A DNA stretch of 64,000 nucleotides from Pseudisothecium myosuroides (GCA_951799445.1 OX637291.1:7318501-7382500); one strand, 5' to 3'; counted from the first letter of the stretch, positions 25,968 to 43,679 are shown. Numbers and translations are program-made. The notes: generated by a model not told the origin, from the sequence alone.

Positions 25968-28960
25968 ATGTCTACAAAGACATCCCAACTGGACTTCCAA
26001 ATTGAATTGAAATTATTATTGGTCTATCTACAAAGGCAAGAAAACTGGGCTTCCCAAATTGAAGTTTTGGCCAAATAAACATAATTGTTTGGATTCACTA
26101 TTTGACAGAATTCACACAAACAACAATTTCAACAAAGAGAACACTTAAAAATTAATTGCAAGGCGATAGTTCCGCTCTATGAGGGGTTAGCCTTTAATTA
26201 AACACCTAAAAAATTAATCACATGATAATAGCTTTGCCATGAGTTTGGGAAACAAGGATTTTGGTTCGTATGAAATCAAGGGTTCATCGATTAGGGGGAA
26301 CTCCAGACTACAAATAACATTTAATAATTGCGGGACTTTAAAGGACTGCAACAAACATCACCTTCTAAATGACTTTGACTACAATAAACCAGGTATTTGA
26401 ATGTCAAGGCTTTAGGGGGTTTTCCTACAAAAGTTTGTGAAATCACATGCAATAAGCTCAATCCAAAATGGTTAGTAAATGATGATTCCAAAAATCACAA
26501 AAGACATACAATAGTTAGTGAATAAACTTCAAAGCATAATAAGAGTGGACAAAGCTAACTCAAAAGGGACCCCAACACCCTTTGAAGTAAGCTCAACTTT
26601 AACAAACAAGGAGCAAATGACTTCTAATACAATTCAACAAGATTTTTGGCAAATTGCCAAACATTCCAATAACAAGCCAACATGTATGGCAACTTATCAA
26701 AAAGAAAAGGGATGCAAAGTGAGAGGAAGGAGCGGCTTTTTATACTTTTCTAAAGCCCCTTCTCTTCTCAAATTACCTAAAATTACCTTAAAAAAACTAA
26801 TTTACTTTTTAACTACTAGAAATATTAATCTATTGTTGTGAATGGTCTAACTTTTGGAGAAATGCTCCAAACAGAAAACGGATTGCTCCATTGTCTTCAG
26901 GAATTTCAATTGAGCCCTTTCAATCCTCATTTTCCTTGCTTCCATATCATTTGTCTCGCAAAAACAAACCATTTGCAAATCAAAGAATAGGAAAAAAAAT
27001 CCAAATGATGGAGTTTACATTTTAAAATGAATTTGACTAGCCTAGGTTGTTTGAAAGGTTTAAGAAAGTAAGAAAAGATTCTTAGTTGACTTTATTTGGA
27101 CATCACAAGCCCTCGGTACATCGGTCAACCCATCAAATGTTTTGGAATTCCGTTAATATTCGTTGCAACCGTTAATTCTAGTATTTATTGGTGTTGAAAT
27201 GCCTTGAAATTTGGTTGGAAGCTTATTTATGATAAAAAAAACTTGTCATAATTTTAAGTAGAATATTACCGCTACGTAGGTAATTTATATGAATTTTCCA
27301 ATGCTTATAAACACGATTGACTTTCCATTGAGTCATCTTCTGCAATTCCAAAAATTCCAAAAAAAATTGGATAAGTTTTAGGAAATTTCCAAATTTTGAA
27401 TGCAAAATTGCATTTCTACTTTGTACAATTTATAGGAAGATTAAAATTAATTACCTCTTGTTTAATTCTTCCAAGGAGGAATCATTTTCGAAGTAGGGAT
27501 CTAGACAAATCGCTTTCATCGATGAGTTCCTGGCATGTTTTTATGTTGAAACACCTCTCTCTCCAATCTTTGGTTGTACATTTTTCATATCAGTTCAATT
27601 TTACCTACATGGTGTAAAATGATTTTTTTAATCCTTGCAAAATGGATGGTGACCTCTACATGGGTCATTCATATAGATTCCTAGAACCTAGTAGGACATT
27701 CTCTAACATGTACTACCAACTTTTATAACTATGTTTTGTCACATGCACTCAAAGGTTTAATCCAAACATAATTTAATTTAGGCAATTAATTTGCACTATT
27801 ATAGTCAATTGAGCCTAACTCAAGCAATGGCTCCAACAACAAACCTAAAAAATAAACTTCTAAAAGCTTTGATAAGGTCATCCATCAAGAGTCACTTCTA
27901 TTACTACCTTGGAAACAGTTTTCAACTTAAGTCATCTAACCTTCATCACCTAAATCTTTTTGACAGCAATTGTTGTCTGATTTTTAAACCTTTTTTAGGC
28001 TTTGTACAATTCCAAATTGACCTTGGCATTAATATGCACCACCTAAGTCATCTAACCTTCATCACTTAAGTATGCATGATGAAGCTCATTTTAACTAATT
28101 TGTCAATCTAATAATGGATAACAAAGGTAAAAGTCAACCTAACAATGGATGACAACTATAAATTTGAATTGGCTCTACATTACAAGCCTTATTTAAACAT
28201 CATTAATCATTTTATTTCTTAGTTGCTCTAAAATCCAATTCCTTCGGAGATGGATCTCCTTCTTCTATCCAATTTGCTTGCACCTCCTATTTTTTTTCCA
28301 CTATACTATATGTGAAGTTCTACTAGAATAGGCAATTCATGATCACCTCTCCACTTTGCTGCAAATTGGAGAGATTAAAGCATACCAACACAATATATAA
28401 TTAATGCATCACTCCCTAATCACCACTACAATGATATCCAGAACTCAAAAACTAAGTCCATCAACAAGAATCAAAATTGGTGTGCAAACAATGAACATAT
28501 GAAGTCATAACAAGCACATAAGGTGGCAAGTGGCAACGACTTCCTCAAAAAAAGGATCTTTTACACCAATATAAAACGTAAACATGTTTTTTTCTTTTTT
28601 CACCATTCTTTGATAGAATGGACCTTTGTTGTTTGACCACCTTTATTCTTTAATCATGTTTGCTTCCTCTTTCATTCCAATTGTACATGATTGTGAAGCT
28701 TGAAGTAGATGCCTAAGGTTGAGTTGGAAGAGTATAGTAAGTGTTTATGGCCAATGTACTATGCATTAGTACATAAATGATATATTTTGCACATAATGAT
28801 TTCTTCTTTATTGTAGTAGTATTTTCAAAGACTGTTAGTGGTTCTTCATTTGTTAATAAGTTATATGTCTTCTAGCTTTAATTTCCTTTGATTGATATTT
28901 TACTAACTGTAATACTATTGAATTTTAAGTTTTTTTGAAAAGCATGTATATAAAATTTAA
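25968..28960. other. AT-rich intergenic, no gene seen
   Basis: Open frames such as the one at 26518-26841 have no recognisable domain and biased composition. A direct repeat of about 30 bases (AAGTCATCTAACCTTCATCA) occurs at 27932 and 28045. Nothing else is supportable. Confidence 0.45.
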
Positions 28961-29508
28961 TTAACCCCTAAAAGTCCAAGGGGTTTGGACAAAACACAAA
29001 TGTGTTATAAAATAGAAGTTCTATGACTTTTTTGAAGTTTGCATCAAAGAAGATAATGTGAAGCACAAAAAGTAGAAAATATTTGTACAGTCAAAATTAT
29101 AAAACAATATTTAGATTTTCTTCAAATGAATTTTGAAGATATAACTTTAAAAATTCACCAAAAATACAATTTCTATCTCTAGCATTTGAATTTTTTTTTG
29201 ATTGGTCAAAATTATTGTTTCTATTTATTTGTGAAAAAAATGCATAAGATCTAGTAATGAGAATACCAATACTTTTTCCAAATAGTAAGTTTTTCAACAC
29301 TAGATAAATATTAAACTCTTTGTGCTATTTCTCTTATATTTTTTGTTTGACCGTAGCAATCTTAGTTTTGAATTTAAATATTGAAAGACAACCCAATCTT
29401 TTTCAAAAAAAAATAAAAAAAATAGAAAAATAGCTTTTTTTCCGCCCAAAAATTTGCCCGAAATCTCACAACGACCAAAAAATGGTCGTTTGAGCGCTTA
29501 GGGATTAA
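28961..29508. mobile_element. TTAA-flanked CCC-ended element, 548-bp variant
   Basis: Starts TTAACCCCTAAAAGTCCAAG and ends GCGCTTAGGGATTAA. The interior differs from the 940-bp type. Its right end (AATGGTCGTTTGAGCGCTTA) recurs at about 48412-48442, so this is a subfamily. It is non-coding. Confidence 0.75.
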
Positions 29509-29727
29509 TCAATTTTTTTTAAATCATATATATACAGATATACAAATATATGTTGTATATCTTATAAAAAATTCAAACAATTAAGGATTTACTGATATAA
29601 TGAAGATCAATGATAATTCCTAGCTTCGTAAATAAAACTTAGTAATTTTCATCATTTAATAAATCTAAGCTCAATTGATTGAAATACACTATCTAACAAA
29701 AATCATTCCACTTTTGAAACTTCATTA

Positions 29728-30122
29728 AGGTAACCCCCCCCCATTCCCGACCAGTGACCCATTCCCGACCTATAGGTGCACGTATTTCTGACCACGCTTA
29801 GAAGACGATTTTTTTTCGTTTTCAAGTTTGGAACTAATAAATACATGACACATGTCCCAAGTTGTGAAAAAAAATAGGAAATAATGGTTAGGTAAAAAGT
29901 TATTGAATGATCGGAATTGGAAGAGTCTCACATTGGCCTTGGGTCCGGCGCACTTTTTGCCTCCCAAAATTCATAGCAATTTCAATTCAAGCAATACAAT
30001 TACCAAATTTTTTGCAATCCATGTCATTTCTATTGATGTACCTCTGAAAAATATTTATTTTGCCTTCACTACTCCAGATCATGTCGGAATTCCTTATTCA
30101 GTCGGTTAGGGGGGGATATCTT
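29728..30122. repeat. Inverted-repeat element with C-tract ends
   Basis: The left end, GGTAACCCCCCCCCATTCCC, has an inverted partner at the right (GGGGGGGATATCTTACC). CCCATTCCCGACC is repeated twice near the left end. Termini resemble the AGGTAAC MITE at 31181-31457. Exact boundaries are uncertain. Confidence 0.45.
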
Positions 30123-30656
30123 ACCATTCCTAGAAGCTCACCTAGAAGGTAGGTTCAACATTATTTGCCATATAATATTTCAATGTACCAAAAACAAAAA
30201 TTATTTTGTAATATTTTTTTGGCAATACTAGAAAGAATTAAAATACTAATTTCAAAAAAAATTGACATCTATTTCAGAAATATTTTTTGCCAATCTTAAC
30301 TATGAAATACAATATACTTTTAAAAATAACACAATTGAATTTAAATTGATTTCTACTTTTATACATATAATGTTCTTTCATCCTCTATAAAATTGAAGCT
30401 CATAAGTGATGCATATGCATTTCCGTACAAAAACATGTGTTTTTAAAAAAATGCTTTATCCATAACTATAGTTACAAGGGATTTGAAGGATTAATTAATG
30501 TTAATGTGACAATTCGAGGTTGTAGGAGTTTTTATTTATTTTCTTTCTTTTTTCTTGTCAATTCTATGTGATGTAGAAAAATAAATAAAAAAGGATTAAG
30601 AGATTTCTAAAGAATTCAATAATTGTTTTGATCCAACCATATGCTTAAATTGAAAT
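30123..30656. other. AT-rich intergenic, no gene seen
   Basis: No coding or repeat structure supportable. Confidence 0.5.
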
Positions 30657-30796
30657 TTAACCCGTAATGATCCTTGGATCGTAAAAAAAAGAAAACTTGC
30701 AAAAATGAAGATTTAACATGTAGACTCTTACTTTATATTGTCAAAAAAGCATAAAAATCTACATCCACCTTCCTACAATGAACTCTCAAGGGTTAA
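30657..30796. mobile_element. 140-bp TTAA-flanked mini-element
   Basis: Begins TTAACCCGTAATGATCC and ends CTCAAGGGTTAA. It looks like the smallest member of the TTAA/CCC family, judged only by its termini and flank. Confidence 0.5.
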
Positions 30797-30869
30797 ATAA
30801 AAATAATCAAATTTATCCATACCTTAAGTTAGGCAATTTGTTCTATTTTGTTTGTTTTGTTTGTTGCAG

Positions 30870-31065
30870 TTGGAGCACCCAAAACCAAAACTATATCCAA
30901 ATGAATGGCATCACTTTCTAAACATGGTAGTTATTTTAGAACCTAAATCTAGGTAGACTTTAGATAAGTTATTTATAGTCTACCTAAATTTAGATTCTAA
31001 AATCATTGCCTAACCTAAAAAGTGACACCATTGGGTACAAGTTTGGTTTTCGGTGATCCTACCTT
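30870..31065. repeat. Palindromic MITE of about 195 bp
   Basis: GGAGCACCCAAAACCAAAAC at the left matches GGATCACCGAAAACCAAACT read inward from the right. Central arms CCTAAATCTAGGTAGACT and AGTCTACCTAAATTTAG fold around a short loop near 30968. Confidence 0.6.
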
Positions 31066-31180
31066 CCGGTGAGATCTCTAAAACCGTGCATCCCCTAGTT
31101 GCATTCTTGGTACCATAGGAAGCCATATACGAGGAGGGGTACACGGGCTTTGTTTCATGACAATTTCGACCTACAATGTA

Positions 31181-31457
31181 AGGTAACTACACCCAATTTC
31201 GACCCCTTTCTAAAACTAACCCCTACAAATTCTTGCCTAGAAATGTACTCCCACTATTCATGAGAGTTGTGGGTCAGTTTTAGAAACACCTATTTTCAAC
31301 ACTTTGAATATTCATAATTAATTCATACGGTGTCCAAAAAATGCATTCTCAGAGAATCTAGAATCCCCTTTGAACTACCAACAAGACCCCACAAAAAAAT
31401 TTCCAATATAATAATGAGAACCATTGCTTAAACGGTCAATTTTAGGTGTAGTTACCT
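31181..31457. mobile_element. 277-bp MITE with TA target duplication
   Basis: The left end AGGTAACTACACCCAATTTC and the right end (read inward) AGGTAACTACACCTAAAATT are flanked by TA at 31179-31180 and 31458-31459. This fits a mariner-type non-autonomous element and lies about 440 bases upstream of the gamma-tubulin start. Confidence 0.75.
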
Positions 31458-31895
31458 TAAAAGTTATTGGATTTTGAAGTTTTTATTGTTATTGAATTAG
31501 GGCACACCATTGAAAACAATTCTGAGCTGAAATCATAAAAGCCAGTCCACCTGCTAGTCCCGCTCAAATGCCGAACGGCGAAAGCAGTAGAACTAACATG
31601 TACCCTTCACGAACATATTCCACTCAAACTGTACTCACCACGAACATTTCCAACATTCATCTTCTTCCTCCCTGCCCTGTCCGGCCTGCCTTGTTTGCGT
31701 TCTGCCTCGACGTTACGGCAGTCGGCCATTCCGTGCATTTGAATGCATTCGGTGTTTTTTGAAGGGGAGCGATTCACGCTGCAGCAGCTTCGTTTTCGAG
31801 CTTCTTAGAGTGCAAAACGACTTCGTTTCTTCTGTTTTCAGCGAAACCCGAATCGTTATAGACAGCAAGCGGCCGCTGAAGGAAGAGGTTGCAAG
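31458..31895 (+). promoter_or_regulatory. Gamma-tubulin upstream region and 5' leader
   Basis: Base composition shifts to G+C-richer from about 31560, consistent with promoter plus 5' untranslated leader. No TATA box is assigned. The short open frame at 31568-31762 has no recognisable content and is treated as leader. Confidence 0.45.
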
Positions 31896-35591
<3,696 letters not shown>

Positions 35592-36618
35592 AATATTTAT
35601 TTTCTAGTGCCTAATTTTTGTAGTCCAATGTGCAGTAGTAGTTTTGTTTTTTTAACCTCTAAATTTTTTTACACCATTTTCTACCATGCTACCATAGAGT
35701 GACCAGTTCCTGTCATTGCCGACTGAGGTCAGTCGGCCAGGACGGACCTTTGGCCTTAGTCACCAATCATTTGCCCTATGGCCTTAGTTGTTGACGAGGT
35801 GACCGTGGCGTTCCTTTTAACGGTACTGGCATCAGGTAAAGCGTGCTGTGTGTTGACAATGGCGCCTACCTTACATTGAAAATCCTGGATCGATCATCGA
35901 TGGAGGGAGGACTTTGCCCCCTCTTCAGCTCACATTAATGGATTGGAGGCTCCTGGGCATGTTTGTCTCTGTGGCGAGGAATTTTCGAGACTTGAATCTT
36001 TGAAGTACTGCAAAAAGGCAAGAGCGACTGAAGAAGAGCTGATAGCTAGATAGACCTATTATCTCTGAGATTTTTCAATAGGAAGTGTGACTCATCATCA
36101 AGTAGCCAATATTGTATCTTTTATTTTTTTGTGGTGCTGTCAGATGTAAGTCACACTCCAGTTGGGTAATTGGGGTTGTACTTGCAACCTGTCTGTCAAG
36201 AGACGCAACAGGGGGACGGGCCGTGCTACTCTTTTCGACAGACAGCTTGGTTGGTGTGATTAATTCCTGCTATCTACTCATCACGCCTCTCGCAAGCAAC
36301 CTGTGGTCCCCAGAGGTTGCACCCATCATTCGTAAGATATGCTCCTCTGGCACCACCAAGTACCAAATTTCCCTACCAATATCCAGGACAGATACTAACG
36401 CCAAAATAACACAACCACTTTGTCACTACCTGGAATGGGAGGAAACCAAAACGTATGGTATGAGGGCCCAAACACCTCATGACACAGTAGCGTTTTTGAC
36501 TCCTTTGCTCCGCAACGCCCATTGCTAAGAAGGTGCCTGAAATGAAGCGTTCTGTTCGATTCAACAGAAAATTCCAATATGGTAGCCACACCCACTTGTG
36601 TCATTTTTCTAAGAGCGA
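35592..36618. other. Gamma-tubulin 3' flank
   Basis: AATATTTATTT just after the stop may serve polyadenylation. Composition stays mixed to about 36600. The overlapping open frames at 36112-36604 on both strands show no recognisable protein and are not called. Confidence 0.45.
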
Positions 36619-36866
36619 AGCTAGTATATGAGCATAGAGTGGGAGTATGGAGCGTAGAACACCTTCGGTGGTTATAGGAGACCTATATTATATGTATGAG
36701 TAACATTATCTGTAAAGTGTCCTATGGTATAGGGTACCTTCAATGGTTACAAGGTATCTATTTACACCTTCCAAGGGTACTTATGTCTTAAAGAATAACC
36801 TCTAAAACAAGCTCTAGGTTCACCGAACTTAAACTCTATGTTCTAAGCTTTGTACTCCACACTAAT
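36619..36866. mobile_element. MITE of about 248 bp, GCTAGTATATGAGCAT family
   Basis: The left end AGCTAGTATATGAGCAT and the interior CACCTTCGGTGGTTATAGGA correspond to the element at 43718-43965 (TGCTAGTATATGAGCATG, CACCTTCATTGGTTGTAGGA). The right end is diverged. Confidence 0.5.
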
Positions 36867-37439
36867 ATGGTAATATTCTCTATTTTTTTAATAATCTTGC
36901 CATGGTGCCTTGGGCCAAGTTGAATCATTGCCTTGTAGTTTCTACTTGGGGAAAACACTAGATTTTTTTATGTGCAACACATGATAAAATTTGAAAATTT
37001 TGAATTCATATTTGCAATCACAGGCCTCAAATTAGGTAAGAAAAGAAATATTAAAAAAAAGCGACACAAAATATGGGGAAGTTTTTTACAAAACCCTTTG
37101 GTTGGGGCAATGAAGGGCCAATTCTCCATAGCCGGTGCCATGTGCATTGGGGCTTTGAATGGCCACCTGGCTTCATCCAAAATAGTCACAACTTCATCTA
37201 AAATTATCACAAATTTTCAAGTGTTCTTTGAGACAACTAATGGGAGTTGAAGCACTTCATGCTTCAAGGGAGATTGTTTAACCCAAGAAGAATGCACCAA
37301 AATACTCTCATTATTGAATCAACAAGTGCATTCTTTGTTGAATAGTGAAGTCATCTATTAGACCTTTTAGGCCCAGAGCATCCTTACAAAGTTAACCAAG
37401 TTAGTCAAGACAAAAATTATAAGATTCTTAAATGAGTAC

Positions 37440-38180
37440 AATTATGGCTCTCAAAATGTTTCATGCACTTACAAAGATTGCCATAACTTATTACAAAAAA
37501 AATCAACAAATTTTGGACATGATGAGGTACAAGTAACACACTTGTATAAAATGAATTTTCAAAAAAATTAAATAAAATTTAGACATTTTTAAAATTTAAC
37601 TCAAATTTATTGGTAAAAAAAACACACTAATATAAGTACAAAATTTTCAAGATTCTTTAATAAGTACAACAAGATTTTTTTTGGAATTTTGGGGTAAGAG
37701 ATTTGTGAACTTTAAAATAAAAGATTTATGACCATTTTTTATAATATACTCAAAAATTCTCAAATTTTTTGTGGAAATTTAGAATATTATATAAAATGTT
37801 TATATATTACTTTTTATGATTTGTTTGGAAATTTTTGGAGTGAATATTAAAATATATAATTACTTGGGTTCATATTTCAGTCAATAATAATTCATTCAAT
37901 AAATTTTTTGGATTTACAAAAAATTTACTCTAAAATTCCAAGAGGAATGCTCATTCTTTTTAATGTACAACCTTGAAAATTTGTGTTAAAAAGATTTTTT
38001 TCAACAATAAATTTGAATTAAATTTTAAAAATATCTAAATTTTATTCAAAAAAATTTATAAATCATTTATGCAAGTGTGTTACTTGTACCTTAATATATC
38101 CAAAGTTTGTTGAAAAAATTCAATTCCTCAATTAGTTATGTCAATTTTTGAGGTGTATGAAAACTTATGAGAGCCATGGT
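37440..38180. mobile_element. Foldback element, copy 1 (arms about 350 bp)
   Basis: The left terminus ATTATGGCTCTCA and the right terminus (read inward) ACCATGGCTCTCATAAG lead into long inverted arms. Matching arm segments include GAGGTACAAGTAACACACTT and CTTGGAATTTTAGAGTAAA. The centre of symmetry is near 37810. A second copy lies at about 44645-45410. It is non-coding and AT-rich. Confidence 0.75.
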
Positions 38181-41100
38181 AGGAACAATTTTTGATTCTA
38201 TAGTTCCTAAAAGTCATTTAATGGACAATTGTAGTCCTCGGTGACCTTTTTGGATTTAGGGAGCTTCTTAGTGGATCATCCATCCCACTATATAGTATAT
38301 ACTAGGGGGAGCACGACAACAATTTACCTTCAATTCACCCTGCAAGTATTCAATGCTTTCAATTTTGAAAATTTGCAAAATATTTCATGAATATTGAAAA
38401 ATTATGAAACAACTTGGGATGGATTTTCTTGAGTTTAAAAGAAATTGAAATTTGACTTTAGATATTTTAGACCCAAGAAAAGCACTTTTTGATGCTTGTA
38501 CTTTAGGAATTAGAATGAAAATTGAGGAACATAATAAAATGTACTAGTAGAAAGAAAAAATCATACCTCTACATTTATCAAAAGATAGAAAAAAAATTTT
38601 AGAGTCTATGCAACAAAGTATTTGTTTTGAAGAAAAGTTTCTAATTTTATTATGGGCAATTGAAAATTGATACCTAAATTATTTGCAAATGTACAGTATA
38701 GCCTAGATGGAAATTTCTCTCAAAAATTGCCATCAATCCCTCAAAGACTAGGCATTTAAATTTTAAGCAATGGATGAAATCAATACTGTTCCAAGCACAT
38801 AAAAACTTGTTTTTTTCATCCATTTAAATGTTTATAGATTCTTGTGTTAGTTCTCTTACATCTATACAAAAAAAAATTTAACTTTCTTTTATAAATATTC
38901 CATAGTTTAAGGGGCTTTGGTGTATTTGACCTCAGAGATTTTCAAGTTCAAAAAATGACCTGTAAAGAACGATTAGAATAGATAAGTGGAATAAAAATCT
39001 TAAAACATTGTCATAATTAAAACTTAACAATTCAAGAGTTAAAGAAAAAGTCTTTTAAAAATTATAAATATTCAATTTTTTAATTTTTTTGAAGGAATTT
39101 TTTATTTCAAATTTCAAATTTTACTAAGAAATATTAGTTAGTGTAATAAATGATTTAACCATATAGTCATATGGATATAATTTATGGATCACATTTTATA
39201 ACTTTTGTTTGAAAGTTGGCATTCAGTATTCTTCTAAGTTGCAAACTGCATTACATCTTCACAATTGGGGGAATGTGAACTAGTTTCTTATACTTCAGGG
39301 ACGAAGTGAATTTTTATCATTTTATAAACTAAAATTAATAATAATATTGAATTTGTATTAATTACAAAATGAAACATTTTAAATTTAGATGTGTATTTTC
39401 AAACCCTGTATTTGATTTTGACATATTTCACAAATCTAACTATTCAAAAAGATTTCCTACAAGTGCATATAACCCTTTTTATCCTATTGAAGTTAGATTA
39501 TTGTGACATTAATACATTGGTAAAGAGATTATTCATGTGATGTAAAAATTCAATAAAAGGCACTGCAATTTTACTAACCAATCTTTGCCTCTCCAACATT
39601 AAATAGACTTTATTTGACCAATAGCTATTTTAGAGCCACTTCACACTACATCCAAAGTCCTATTCAAAATCAGATCTCAACTTTCTTGGGTTGTAGAAGG
39701 TGAATAAAAAATAGTAGATGTGGGACTTGGGATTTGGGACTTAATAGCATGAAGGTCAAAGTCCCAACTTTAAGTCCCAAGTTCCACACCCATTGCCAAA
39801 TCCCACATGGCCACACCTTCACCAACTACTTCATTCACCCCATTTTCAAAAATTGTCTTCTTTTGCCTTGGTTAGAAATGAATCCAAGAAGAGAATAAAT
39901 TCTTTTTATTCTTGTTCTCTTCATGGCAATGAAGTGTGTCATTGTTGGCATTTTGGTATTACAAACACTTGCAATGTACCAACAAATTGCGGAAATGATG
40001 ATGATGGACATTTTTAATTTTCGAAAGTGAGAGGTTCCGTTCACCAAGAACAACTTTGCAATTATCAAGGACTGGTGGATTTTTGGAACAAATAGACTCC
40101 TGGGTCAAATCACACTCAAATGTACCACAAAAGGGGTCAAACCCACTGAAATCTACAATTTAATTTCTTTTTGGTCATTGTTTTTCGAAGCTAGTCTATT
40201 AATTACCGATAGTCTAGTATTTTTTGACTAGTAATTCAAGTCATATTAAGTTTAGTATTCTTTTGTTTATCAAAAATACAAAAATTCTTTACTAAGGTTC
40301 CAATTGAAGTTTGGGTGTCAACCTGTCAGGTTTTTCCATGGACAAAAAGGAGTCAAATTTCTAATGAATAATAATGTGATTGAATCCAAGAAAAATCATG
40401 TGTATATAATCATATAATATTTTCTAAAAAAGGATTCATTTGCCGTAATTTGAATAGTTTACTATTTCCTATAATATTCAGAAGTAAAAACGCGTAAGCG
40501 TCCTTTTCAATATATAAAATAATCCAAATGATGATTGTGTCAAAACAAAAAATGTATATATTATTCACGTCAAGGGCGCTACGTAATCCAATTTTGGAAT
40601 TCAATGTTTAAATAAGTTTTTAGAACAAATCAATAATCTATCAATAATCAATTAATTAATTAAAAATTTACAATATTCTATGTTTGAAATTTAATCTCTA
40701 AAAATTCTTTCTAATAGTTGTATGCTTGTGAAGTATAAAAAATTTGGATAAAAATATCCTTTTAAATTGCTATATATTATTTAAAAAATACTAAATTTAG
40801 CCTTAAAATTGGTGATTTACGCTATTTAAGGATTTTTTATATGAAATTTTTTTCTCCAACTTATCAAAGGGACATATTGCAAAACTATTCATCCATAAAA
40901 AAAATTTAAAAAGTAAAAACATCAAAACTCTAGTCCTATCCTAGCAAAGTAATCCCAATGGTACCTTTAAATGTGATTTGACCCTCCTTTACTTTATTTA
41001 ATCTTTTCTTTTAAAATTTTTGTCTATGACAATGAATTGGATAACATTTCCATTGTACTTCTATCTTTTGCAAGGATTATGAGGAAGGTCTTTTAGGAGG

Positions 41101-43403
41101 AAATACAAAATAAAATATGAACACTTGATTGTATTCCTTTACATTGGAGGGATTGCCACATATTAGTCCTCCTTTAGAAAGTATCACCCACAAACCATAA
41201 ATGAATAAAGAAAGAGAAAAAAAAAACCTTGACTATAGTCCAACTTTTTTGATATAGGCAACACACAAAACCATGCTTACAAACTTACAACAGATAGTTG
41301 TTTTTGATAAGAAATGATCGACCATAGCATCAACCTAGTTATAATTATTAAAAAAATCAATATCAAACCATTTTTAGTCAATGCTCAATGCTTTTTAGAT
41401 TGAATATGATTCTTGTATTTTTCCACTTAATCATTTTAATTTGGTAAAGTAAAAGAATGCAAGGATTAAAAAAGTCTGAGGATTTTTTCAAATCTAATTT
41501 TCACCAAAGATGCCTAGTGTTTTTTATGCACAATTTTGAATCACCAATTAACTACAACCAAAAGATATTGCGGCTATCTTTTGTAAAGGAAATTTTCATT
41601 TTTCAATCAAAATAATCAAATGATTATTGTATTTTAAGGCCAATAGCCAAATTTTATGTAGTTGTCTCCAAGTTTTGAAACAGATATCACCAAATATCAC
41701 CCAAGCATCACATGAATATTGAAAAAATAGTTGGCTACTTCTTCAAAATAATAAAAAAAACAAAAACACTAGAGATGCATTAGGTTTGTTTCAAAATATT
41801 TGCAAAAAAATTGAATTTTATAAGCCTTATTGAATACTTGTAATGGAATTTTTATTTTTATTGTGTATTAAAAAAATTAAATCTACATCGAACACAAGGA
41901 GAATCAAAAGACTAACTAGGATCAAAAGGAACATGGAATATCAAAACTACCCTCCATTTAAGAGCCAAGTACATCCTTTTTCATCTTCAATATTCTAGTC
42001 AAGAAAATTATTTGGACTTAGAGGCCTAGTTAGGTTTTTTCTAGCTAAACCCCATTTAGCCTCCAAATCCCACTTCCTTGGCACCAAAACTCTCCAAAAG
42101 TATTGCCATTAGGTGTTTGGAAGTGATGTGGGACTTTGAATTTGGGACATGGTGTGAAGTCCTAAATCCCAATTTTCAGCTCAATTTTCAACTCTACCAA
42201 TTAGATTTTGCAAATTCAATGGGACTTGGGACTTGGGACTTGGGACGTAGTGTAAAGTGGCCTTAGTATGAATGCATCTTGAAATTCTACAAGCAAAGCA
42301 ATTCAAATGGTAATGACTAGCACATAATCTTTCCATTATGACAAATTTACCTACATGTAGATGTCCCTCGAACTTTGAATAATTCTTCCAAAATTCAACA
42401 ATTCAAGTTTACTTGAGGTTGCAATAGAGTTTTTATTGCAATTTGAATTAGTGCCTCTAAAAAAAATTATTTAAAATTATCTCTATAACCAAATTAGAAA
42501 TTGTAGCACCACATGAAATCAACAATAATATTGTTTCTATCAATGAATGTATTCTGCTATCAAAGTTGTTTAAAGATAGGTCTCCTTGCAAGGACAAAAA
42601 AATTGAGATCCTAAATTTGTTTATTGATGTATAAAGTTAGTAATGATGAATGGTTATAGTTACCTCCTTTCCACTCCCAAAATCAACTCCCTTTTTTTGG
42701 CCCCTATTTATTTTATCTAATGAGCTTGCTGCTTTTTAATAACTACATCAACCTTCTTAAAATTGAAATGATCAAAAATATTCTTGATAATTTGCAACTC
42801 TCAATCTACAATTCAACTGAAGGGGTATAAATATGCTTCAATGAAAAGAAAAAATTATTCAAGCTCAGAAATTGACCTGTCAAAATGAACTTTAAAAAAT
42901 ATATAATATAATGATCTTAAATTATCACCATTTTAGCACTGCTAATTATTTTAAAAATTCTTTTGAAAATTACACATATTCAATCTAAACCAATTTTAAA
43001 AGGAATTTTTGGTTTGGTTTCAAATTTCATTGAGAATTATTGGTTAATATTGTAGTAGGTTTAACAAAATAGATATGATCTATGCATAATATTTTATTTA
43101 TAAGTTTTGATTAAAGCCACCATTACATTATTTTTCAAATTTTAATTTACAATGAACATTCACAATTTTGGAATTTTAGACTACCCCCTAGTCCATAAAG
43201 GGTCAATCAAGCATTATAATGGCTTCTATAACAATAAATTGTAATGAAAGTTTACAAACATTGCTATAGCTAGTATAAAGTTAACTTCAACAAATTTTAT
43301 GCAATGGATTGATCATTTGGGAGTAGAGAATTTTTGGGACCAATAGGCCTTTTGCAATAGTAAGGAGAATTTGGCTAAGCTTAGATGCTTACTAGGATCT
43401 AAG
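38181..43403. other. Long AT-rich intergenic region, no gene seen
   Basis: No supportable gene. Two inverted end-like sequences are present, GAGCCACTTCACACTACATC from 39633 and, reading inward from 42263, AGGCCACTTTACACTACGTC. Both are followed by AAGTCC runs. They could bound one 2.6-kb element or be two related MITEs. A tandem GGGACTT repeat lies at about 42220-42246. Confidence 0.45.
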
Positions 43404-43679
43404 CATTAGAAGGGATTCAGGGGTCTTGAAGGGCTGCGAGTTCCCCTGCATTTTCAGGCTGCGAGAACATGCTGCAGCACTTGGCTGATGTGGCAAAACA
43501 ACTACAACATCATTTTTGAAATCAATCAATCAATCAATCAATTTTTTTTGCTCAAAAATGATATTTGAAAAAAAAAATCAATTTTTTTATCTGACAGCCA
43601 TACCGCTGTTCACATAATTGAGCCAGATCAGGGAACGACCCTGATACGGCCCTCCAGAGACTATAAAAAACATCTAATG
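43404..43679. mobile_element. 276-bp MITE, second copy of the CATTAGAAGAG family
   Basis: Termini CATTAGAAGGGATTCAGG and, from the right, CATTAGATGTTTTTTATAGT. Internal GGCTGCGAGTTCCC and GGGAACGACCCTGATACGGC match the copy at 8718-8993. A TCAA microsatellite lies inside at about 43518-43542. Confidence 0.65.

Noticed and set aside
36112..36604. Overlapping open frames on both strands after gamma-tubulin
   Set aside because: No recognisable motif on either strand, and the region is consistent with a 3' flank.
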